A DNA stretch of 48,831 bases from Oscillospiraceae bacterium. Its GTDB lineage: Bacteria; Bacillota; Clostridia; Oscillospirales; Acutalibacteraceae. How positions within the stretch are numbered: the stretch's first letter is position 1; each line of letters begins with the position of its first letter. The stretch is from the NCBI GenBank assembly GCA_015066345.1, contig SVOQ01000019.1, positions 1 to 48,831 on the forward strand, given 5' to 3'. Positions 43,286 through 48,831 of this stretch are shown here, piece by piece. Below the pieces are notes generated by a model. It was given only the letters and a program-made list of their open reading frames with translations. It made no database searches and was not told the DNA's origin. A program made the position numbers and the translations under genes.

Positions 43286-44827
43286 TTACTTTGCCTCCTT
43301 TTCCATAGCGAGTATTGCTGCCTTCGCTGCCTTATCGCCGGTTGTGTAGCTGGGTGAATAACCCATATGCCTTACGGTGTAGCCACCTGCAAAGTAAAGT
43401 CCGGGTATACCTTTACCAAGTAAATCAAAGACAATTCTCTTAACGATACCGTCTTCCTTACTTGCTTCGTATCCGTAAATTGTTCCTGCGGGAGCATCTG
43501 TATAACGAGCATAGGTCATAGGAGTTGCGATTTCAATTTCTTCTATATAATCTTTAATCTTGACACCTGTTGCTTTTTCAAAATTATCAATCATTTTTTC
43601 GGCAAAGCTAAGCTTCACTTTATGGTAATCTTCAACAGAAACATTGCTCCATTCATCACCGGTAAAAATGGACGTCATATAAAGGATACTTGTACCCTCG
43701 GGTGAACAATCATCAAAGGCTTTATTGAGGCAAACCGTTGCCTGTACATCATTGGTCTCGATTTTCCTACTCAATTCATAGCACTTTCTGTTATCGTTAG
43801 TGGGATAAATGAAATAAGTATGGTTATTGAGTCCCAACTCTTCTGCAGAACGGTTAAGTCCCAAAAATACCGCAAAACCTTTTGCACCGAGAGTTTTGGC
43901 ATTTACTTCTTTTTTGAATTTCTCGGGAACATCCTTTTCGTCCATAAGTTTTGTAAATGCGTTATAGGGAGATGCGTTACAAATAACCGCCTTAGCGTTT
44001 ATCTGCGTACCGTCATCGAGCTCAACACCTGTCACAACACCGTCTTTAACATTTATTTTCTTAACGCTTGTGTTAAACCAAGCCTCGCCACCATTCTCAG
44101 TAAATGTTTCAAGTAATGCTGTACTTATCTGATGGCTTCTGCCCCTGGGAATAACCGCACCGTCAATAATATACGCGTGGAGCATTGTAAAGTAGTGAAT
44201 TGCATTAAGTTCATCAGTAGGTTGACCGAGATAGCACCAATAAGCATTAAGTATATCCCTTGTTTTCTGACTTGCTCCCATTGACTCTAAAACTTCGTCA
44301 ACAGAATAGTTTGCAACCTTTAAAAAGTCGGTATGCTCTGAAAAGATTTCTTTTATCATTGAGGCTTTGAAATCATCAATCGCTTCAACAAAATCCAAAG
44401 TTTTTTCAACACTCTCAATAAGTTCAAAAATCTTTGTAACAATACTCGCTGAGTTAGGGTCATATTCCTCTAATTTGGCTATAAACTGAGCCTTACCCAA
44501 AGGCATTGCATAGTCACTTTTATCATCCTCCAAAGTGATAACTCTGAATGCCTCATCAAGGGAAACCCATTCAATTTTATCCGCAGCCCCAATTTCCTCA
44601 AAAATTTTCTGCAAAGGGGCTTTTCCTGTAATAGGACCGACACCGCAAAGCTCGTGAAGTGATGCTTCAAATTCAAATCGACCTCTTACAAAGCTTGTAG
44701 CAAAACCACCGGGTAAATTATGACGTTCAATAAGTAATGTCTTTTTCCCCTCTTTTGCAAGACGTGCCGAAGCCACAAGTCCGCCGTTACCTGCACCTAT
44801 AACAACTGCATCATAATTTTTTACCAT
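43286..44827 (-). CDS. FAD-dependent oxidoreductase of the phytoene desaturase / retinol saturase type
   Basis: About 513 residues. Dinucleotide-binding motif AVVIGAGNGGLVASARLAKEGKKTLLIERHNLPGG at the N-terminus and the C-terminal FAD motif IPGLYFAGGYTVRHMGYSPSYTTGDKAA, the two hallmarks of the phytoene-desaturase/CrtI-like and retinol-saturase superfamily. The family oxidises, isomerises or reduces C=C bonds in lipids. No carotenoid genes are near, so the substrate is open. The ATG at 44825-44827 is preferred over the GTG 6 bases upstream because of the AAAGAAG spacing. It is the first gene of a two-gene operon with a 2Fe-2S reductase, which points to a reductive reaction fed by NAD(P)H. 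Confidence 0.87.
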   Translation of the reverse strand: MVKNYDAVVIGAGNGGLVASARLAKEGKKTLLIERHNLPGGFATSFVRGRFEFEASLHELCGVGPITGKAPLQKIFEEIGAADKIEWVSLDEAFRVITLEDDKSDYAMPLGKAQFIAKLEEYDPNSASIVTKIFELIESVEKTLDFVEAIDDFKASMIKEIFSEHTDFLKVANYSVDEVLESMGASQKTRDILNAYWCYLGQPTDELNAIHYFTMLHAYIIDGAVIPRGRSHQISTALLETFTENGGEAWFNTSVKKINVKDGVVTGVELDDGTQINAKAVICNASPYNAFTKLMDEKDVPEKFKKEVNAKTLGAKGFAVFLGLNRSAEELGLNNHTYFIYPTNDNRKCYELSRKIETNDVQATVCLNKAFDDCSPEGTSILYMTSIFTGDEWSNVSVEDYHKVKLSFAEKMIDNFEKATGVKIKDYIEEIEIATPMTYARYTDAPAGTIYGYEASKEDGIVKRIVFDLLGKGIPGLYFAGGYTVRHMGYSPSYTTGDKAAKAAILAMEKEAK

Positions 44828-44865
44828 ATTCACACTTCTTTCGTAGTTGTAGTTAACACCAATAA

Positions 44866-44894
44866 ATTATATCACTATTACCAAAATCTTACAA
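44866..44894 (-). promoter_or_regulatory. promoter of the oxidoreductase pair
   Basis: Minus strand TTGTAA (44889-44894), 17-base spacer, TATAAT (44866-44871), 39 bases before the ATG. Confidence 0.7.
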
Positions 44895-44986
44895 GACTTT
44901 ATTAATGCTATCGGTTATATAATTTTCAGTTTCTTTTTTTACTTATAACACCACACGAATATTTCCGCCAACAATCAGAATTCACC

Positions 44987-45038
44987 AAAATCCTACAACA
45001 AAAAACATAGTGCAATAATGTTTTTGTTGTAGGATTTT
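44987..45038. terminator. hairpin terminator after the dockerin protein
   Basis: About 20-base inverted repeat with one bulge: 44987-45008 pairs with 45018-45038 (AAAATCCTACAAC.../...GTTGTAGGATTTT). The T-run is better on the plus strand, but the only gene ending here is on the minus strand at 45081. Confidence 0.7.
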
Positions 45039-45080
45039 TTCGGGTTTACTTAAAGTGTACGTTACACAGCAAGTATAGTT

Positions 45081-48000
45081 TTACCAAAGATTGATAGTCG
45101 GATTTATTGTGTTTTCGCGGTAATAATTCACACCGTTTGACGATGTTTCATTACTGCTTTGGCCTAAAATATTGTAATAAGTATGTGCATAAATCTTAGT
45201 GTTAATATCATTGGGCTTTCCGCTACTGAAGGAACTAAACATTGTATGAACAACGTTATTGATAATATGGGTATTGGTTGCATTATAGTTTTTCTGGTTA
45301 ATAGCACCAAGGTAATTAGAAATAACAAATGTATTGTACCCTGAAGAAATAGCTAAAACACCCGTGTCAGGGCCACGATATTCGCTACTACCGGAGAATA
45401 TATATTTTTTGAAAATATTTCTCTCAATAATTGTACCCCTCATTCCTGCCCAGCCATCCTCTAAATCCAGGGAACGACTCGCACCGCTCAACATTCCGTC
45501 TCCGGCTACATAATTATCATGAATCCAGCAGGCTTCAGTAGCTCCGACAACCGATGCCAAACCTACGGCACTGTTTATAATATTACTATTTTTGATTTCA
45601 CAAAATCTCGAGGATTCGTCAGGACAAATTCTCACATATTCATCCGTACCGGAGGGAAGTTCACTTTGCTGAATAGATATCTTAAAGTAAACCGCATTTT
45701 CAGGTTTATTCTTGTAGCCCTCGTCGATGTATTGCCATCTGTTAATATCCAACAGATTGTAATTTTCATCATACCATAAAATATCATACAAACGATTAGT
45801 AGCGGTAGTAAGATTGTGCTCCCAATCGCCAATATAATATTCGTGCATGGTATCCATTCCGTTAGCAGCCTTGGACACTGAATAAAATTTATTAGTGCTT
45901 ATCCAATTGGAGTTTTCTACCAAATCTCCGCTATCATTTAACCATCCGGATACAAATTCATTTGCGGCGATACTGCCTTGTGCACCATTGACCAATTCGG
46001 AGTTTCCTTTTCCGCCCATCAGGATAAAGAAACCGACCGGGCAGTTAGCCTCCCGTACTTCAACAGAGCAAAACTCAGCACGTTTTCCGATACTCAGCAG
46101 GTTGCAATTCCATTGATATTCCTGAGCACCTGAATAAAGTTCGCTCATTGTTGCGTCTTCCTTATAGAATTCGCCGTAATATTTATCAATAATCAAATGT
46201 GCATCTCTGCAATAATACGCAAGAACATTTCCTTTTTCATCCTTTTCAACAGAAGCTTTTTCGGTAGGAATATCACAACTCCACCAACCCCAGCCCATTC
46301 TGAAGAAAACATAGCTATCGTTTTTAGCTTTTTCAGTCGGCATCATATGGAAAACCGAACCTTCGGGAAATTCAACAGTCATTCCGCTGGGAATATAGTA
46401 TTCAGTTTCAGTAGGAGCGGCATAAAAGTCAATTTCAGGGAAAATGATGTGATTGTAACCATCCTCGTATGCTTCTGTGATAGCATCATATATAGCATTG
46501 GTTGTCATAACGTAGTCGCTTTCAGAAAACGCATTTCCGTTTTTGCTGATATAGTCAGCAGAAATTTTCACTGTAATGTCTTTTGTTGCATTTTTATTTA
46601 CAATTTCGATTGTGCAACTATCAGACATTTCGGTTCCTCTTAATGTTGCCGTAATAGTAACGGTTCCGGCTTTTTGAGGAACAACCAAACCATCTATTAC
46701 TAAAGCTACGGTTTCATCTGATGATTTCCACGAAACATCGTACTGGTCAGAAACACCATCATGATTTACATTAAAGGGATAAGGTACTGCAGATAATGCA
46801 TACTTGTATCCCAAAGGTAAAGTTTCAGGTTTTTTTATAATATGAACGCTTTCGTATTTGCTATGGTCAATTTCAAGGTCAGGCTCAACATAATCGGAAA
46901 TAGTGTAATTTAACATCATTCCGTTACCGTCGTCAATTGAATAATTGCCCGCCTCGGTAGCGGTATCGTACCATTCAGGAATACCGTATTGACCTGTTTT
47001 AGTAAACGCAAAGGCACTTCCCAATCCTGTAATTCCGTTATTGACACGACCGACAATTGTATCAGTACTTGCAGTCAGAGAGATTTCATTTTCTGCAAAA
47101 TGGTCAGCCATTTCTTCTTTTGTGAGTTTTTCGGAATACACTATAAACTTTTTGAATTGATGTTCAGCGGATAAAGGGAACGTACTATTGATGTAATTAG
47201 ACCAAGAGTTTACTTCAATGTATTCATCATTAATTTGCATTGTATAAGGGCGTTCATTTTTATCAAAAGACAGACACCAATAAGATTCCCCGCCATCCAA
47301 AACACTCTTGTCATAGTTTAAAGAGGGTCTCAATATATATTTTGTGCCGGTCGGACTGCCACCGAAAGGAGTTTTGACCAGACCCCAGGTACTTGGATTG
47401 ACAGATTCCTGGAGTAAAAATGCTCCACCGTAATAACTTAAATCCTTTCCCACAGGCCAATCTGCAGAAAGTTTATTGTAAACCATAACGGTTTCAATAC
47501 TTGCTTTTTCATATAAAGCAGGAAGTTTAACTGTTCCTCCTCTGAAATAACCGTCGCTATCTATAACGGCATTTTCCATTTCCTGACCATTTACAAGATT
47601 AATAACTTTATCGCCAACCACCGTATAATATGCTACAATACGACTATCTAAAATAAGTTTGTCAATTGTTCTGGCCTCTTCTTGAGTACAAACAGAGCAC
47701 ATCCTTTTTTCTTGTCCTGCCGATACAGCAGTAGCCGGAGTTTCGGTTTTCCATTCGCTCCAATTATGCCCTTCGGCTTTTGTAACAACTTCTGTTGTTT
47801 TTGTACCAAAAAGCTCATCAGAGAATATTGCGGTATATTTTACTTTGCCATCCTCTTTGCAGGTTAATTCCGAAAGGGTTTCACTTGTCGCATCAGCGGT
47901 TTCCGATATAATATGCTTATTACAAATAGCACACTGTGAAGTTGCTGTGCAGGTTGTATAGTTATTTTTCCAACTGTAATAAATATCTGCATTATCTTCG

Positions 48001-48587
48001 CATTGTGTATTTGCAATTTCACCATAGAGAGCGGTAAGCTCAATCAAGTCTTCTTCGTTTACATTACCGTCACCATTGATATCGGATGCATATTTTTTTG
48101 CAGTTAAAAGTTTATATGGATTTGCAATAGCATGTTTAATTGCAATCAAATCCCATTCTTCAAACGCAACGCCGTTACAATCATAGTCACCAACCGCATA
48201 TACATCAACACTTGCAAGGCCATTTATTAAAAGTTGCATAAGATGAGCATCCAAAACATCAAGACATCCATCACTATTTATATCATAACGGATAATATCA
48301 TCGTAACTTGTCGTTTCAAACTGTTCGTAGTCACCTGCAAGAATTGTGTTTACAAGCAACTGATAGTCCTGAACATCAATTATTCCGTCATTATTGATAT
48401 CGCCCACAATATCAGTACTACCTGATTGTACTGTTATATTGCTATTGTAAGCAGCACTGCTTTCAACCGTCACCTGTTGTGAGAATTCCTGTGAATTCTC
48501 GCATACTGCCACAACAGATGTTGACATTGTTGATACAATTATCAATAACGAAAGTATAACGGACAATAATTTTTTTATATTTTTCAT
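45081..48587 (-). CDS. secreted multi-domain protein: N-terminal dockerin-like region, Ig-like domain, beta-helix
   Basis: 1168 residues. Signal peptide 1-27. Residues 56-195 have four EF-hand-like calcium loops (DINNDGIIDVQD, DINSDGCLDVLD, DYDCNGVAFEEWD, DINGDGNVNEED), two of them in good dockerin-I form. Then a segment with paired CxxC motifs (CAICNK, CSVCTQ, about 220-310), a concanavalin/LamG-like part (about 340-515), a BIG2-like Ig domain (VSWKSSDETVALVIDGLVVPQKAGTV, about 616-650), and a C-terminal region of about 490 residues that reads like a right-handed beta-helix (ERNIFKKYIFSGS, NTFVISNYLG, NTHIINNVVHTMF). It may bind or cut a polysaccharide, but no catalytic signature was recognised. 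It has its own promoter and is monocistronic. Confidence 0.8.
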   Translation of the reverse strand: MKNIKKLLSVILSLLIIVSTMSTSVVAVCENSQEFSQQVTVESSAAYNSNITVQSGSTDIVGDINNDGIIDVQDYQLLVNTILAGDYEQFETTSYDDIIRYDINSDGCLDVLDAHLMQLLINGLASVDVYAVGDYDCNGVAFEEWDLIAIKHAIANPYKLLTAKKYASDINGDGNVNEEDLIELTALYGEIANTQCEDNADIYYSWKNNYTTCTATSQCAICNKHIISETADATSETLSELTCKEDGKVKYTAIFSDELFGTKTTEVVTKAEGHNWSEWKTETPATAVSAGQEKRMCSVCTQEEARTIDKLILDSRIVAYYTVVGDKVINLVNGQEMENAVIDSDGYFRGGTVKLPALYEKASIETVMVYNKLSADWPVGKDLSYYGGAFLLQESVNPSTWGLVKTPFGGSPTGTKYILRPSLNYDKSVLDGGESYWCLSFDKNERPYTMQINDEYIEVNSWSNYINSTFPLSAEHQFKKFIVYSEKLTKEEMADHFAENEISLTASTDTIVGRVNNGITGLGSAFAFTKTGQYGIPEWYDTATEAGNYSIDDGNGMMLNYTISDYVEPDLEIDHSKYESVHIIKKPETLPLGYKYALSAVPYPFNVNHDGVSDQYDVSWKSSDETVALVIDGLVVPQKAGTVTITATLRGTEMSDSCTIEIVNKNATKDITVKISADYISKNGNAFSESDYVMTTNAIYDAITEAYEDGYNHIIFPEIDFYAAPTETEYYIPSGMTVEFPEGSVFHMMPTEKAKNDSYVFFRMGWGWWSCDIPTEKASVEKDEKGNVLAYYCRDAHLIIDKYYGEFYKEDATMSELYSGAQEYQWNCNLLSIGKRAEFCSVEVREANCPVGFFILMGGKGNSELVNGAQGSIAANEFVSGWLNDSGDLVENSNWISTNKFYSVSKAANGMDTMHEYYIGDWEHNLTTATNRLYDILWYDENYNLLDINRWQYIDEGYKNKPENAVYFKISIQQSELPSGTDEYVRICPDESSRFCEIKNSNIINSAVGLASVVGATEACWIHDNYVAGDGMLSGASRSLDLEDGWAGMRGTIIERNIFKKYIFSGSSEYRGPDTGVLAISSGYNTFVISNYLGAINQKNYNATNTHIINNVVHTMFSSFSSGKPNDINTKIYAHTYYNILGQSSNETSSNGVNYYRENTINPTINLW

Positions 48588-48616
48588 AAAACCACCCTTT
48601 TAAAAATGTGGATTTT

Positions 48617-48645
48617 TATATAATTACACAATTTAATTGTAGCAA
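48617..48645 (-). promoter_or_regulatory. promoter of the dockerin protein gene
   Basis: Minus strand TTGCTA (48640-48645), 17-base spacer, TATATA (48617-48622), 30 bases before the ATG. AAGGGTGG is the ribosome site. Confidence 0.6.
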
Positions 48646-48712
48646 GGTTTTTAAAATAAAACAAGATTTTTTATTAATTTTAGAATGTTTTTTATATATT
48701 TTTCCAAATCAT

Positions 48713-48831
48713 AACCACCAGTAAACTGGTGGTTTGCTCTGCCCCTATAAGGGGCGAATGCTGGCTTAGCCCCTCGAAGGGGCACTGAAAGTTTAGCACC
48801 GCATTACAATCTCAAGCAGCCGCTCACGAGC
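48713..48831 (-). mobile_element. possible end of an IS200/IS605-type element (cut by window edge)
   Basis: Three hairpins lie close together: AACCACCAGT/ACTGGTGGTT (48713-48734), GCCCC/GGGGC (48741-48755) and GCCCC/GGGGC (48769-48783). The sequence is visibly richer in G+C than the AT-rich flank, and the change is abrupt near 48710. On the minus strand an open frame enters from the window edge and stops at 48793-48795 (a second frame also stays open until a nearby stop), so the end of a gene such as tnpB with its overlapping guide-RNA region is possible. No transposase domain is visible here; this is inference from end structure. Confidence 0.35.

Noticed and set aside
43286-44827. Carotenoid desaturase (crtI)
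   Set aside because: Fold and motifs fit the superfamily, but no other carotenoid genes are present and the partner is a 2Fe-2S reductase, so a crtI name is not supported.
48588-48831. tRNA or other housekeeping RNA at the right edge
   Set aside because: The hairpins do not form a cloverleaf and there is no CCA end or anticodon arm; an insertion-element end fits better.

Overview
The window reads as chromosome of a low-G+C, anaerobic, spore-forming Bacillota (Clostridia). A Ruminococcaceae/Oscillospirales-type gut or rumen lineage is the best guess. Evidence: the 5' part of a 16S rRNA with cluster IV-like V1-V2 sequence, a clear sigG, a spoVAE, many AGGAGG-type ribosome sites, TTG/GTG starts, a dockerin-type secreted protein and intracellular glycosidases. 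No phage or plasmid backbone genes were seen.

Layout. (1) 1-755: start of a leftward rRNA operon with two consensus-like tandem promoters. (2) 756-5087: leftward operon of an LCP-like protein, a transglutaminase-like protein and folE-folP-folB-folK, running right up to the rRNA promoter. (3) 5202-10981: secreted VanY-type D,D-carboxypeptidase, then a likely operon of a membrane-anchored unknown, a radical SAM enzyme and a beta-lactamase-fold serine hydrolase. (4) 11101-13491: two-component system with PhoP-like TTAACA boxes, a stand-alone spoVAE and a small membrane protein. (5) 13657-27367: a tandem RHS/YD-repeat polymorphic-toxin locus. A full-length secreted RHS protein with a JAB/DUF4329-like tip and its candidate immunity gene is followed by a cluster of short GGGACGGTTCTGTG repeats, then a 5'-truncated RHS gene with a different tip and a membrane immunity candidate, then one more repeat copy. 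(6) 27848-28615: sigG alone. (7) 28650-40879: glycan-breakdown region (GH92, GH38, phosphoesterase, MFS carrier, GH127, a GH-A-like enzyme). (8) 40947-44827: GNAT, small P-loop kinase-like protein, and a two-gene FAD oxidoreductase / iron-sulfur reductase pair. (9) 45081-48587: secreted multi-domain protein with an N-terminal dockerin-like region and a beta-helix. (10) 48713-48831: hairpin cluster that may be the end of an IS200/IS605-type element cut by the window edge.

The most unusual part is the RHS locus. Repeats bracket the second cassette, and the first residues of its open frame are encoded by a repeat copy, which suggests repeat-mediated capture or loss of the RHS 5' end. Other points: a hairpin that masks the spoVAE ribosome site, a glycan operon with a surface phosphoesterase, and an uncharacterised flavin-reductase couple. 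All functions are from reading the sequence; no searches were run.
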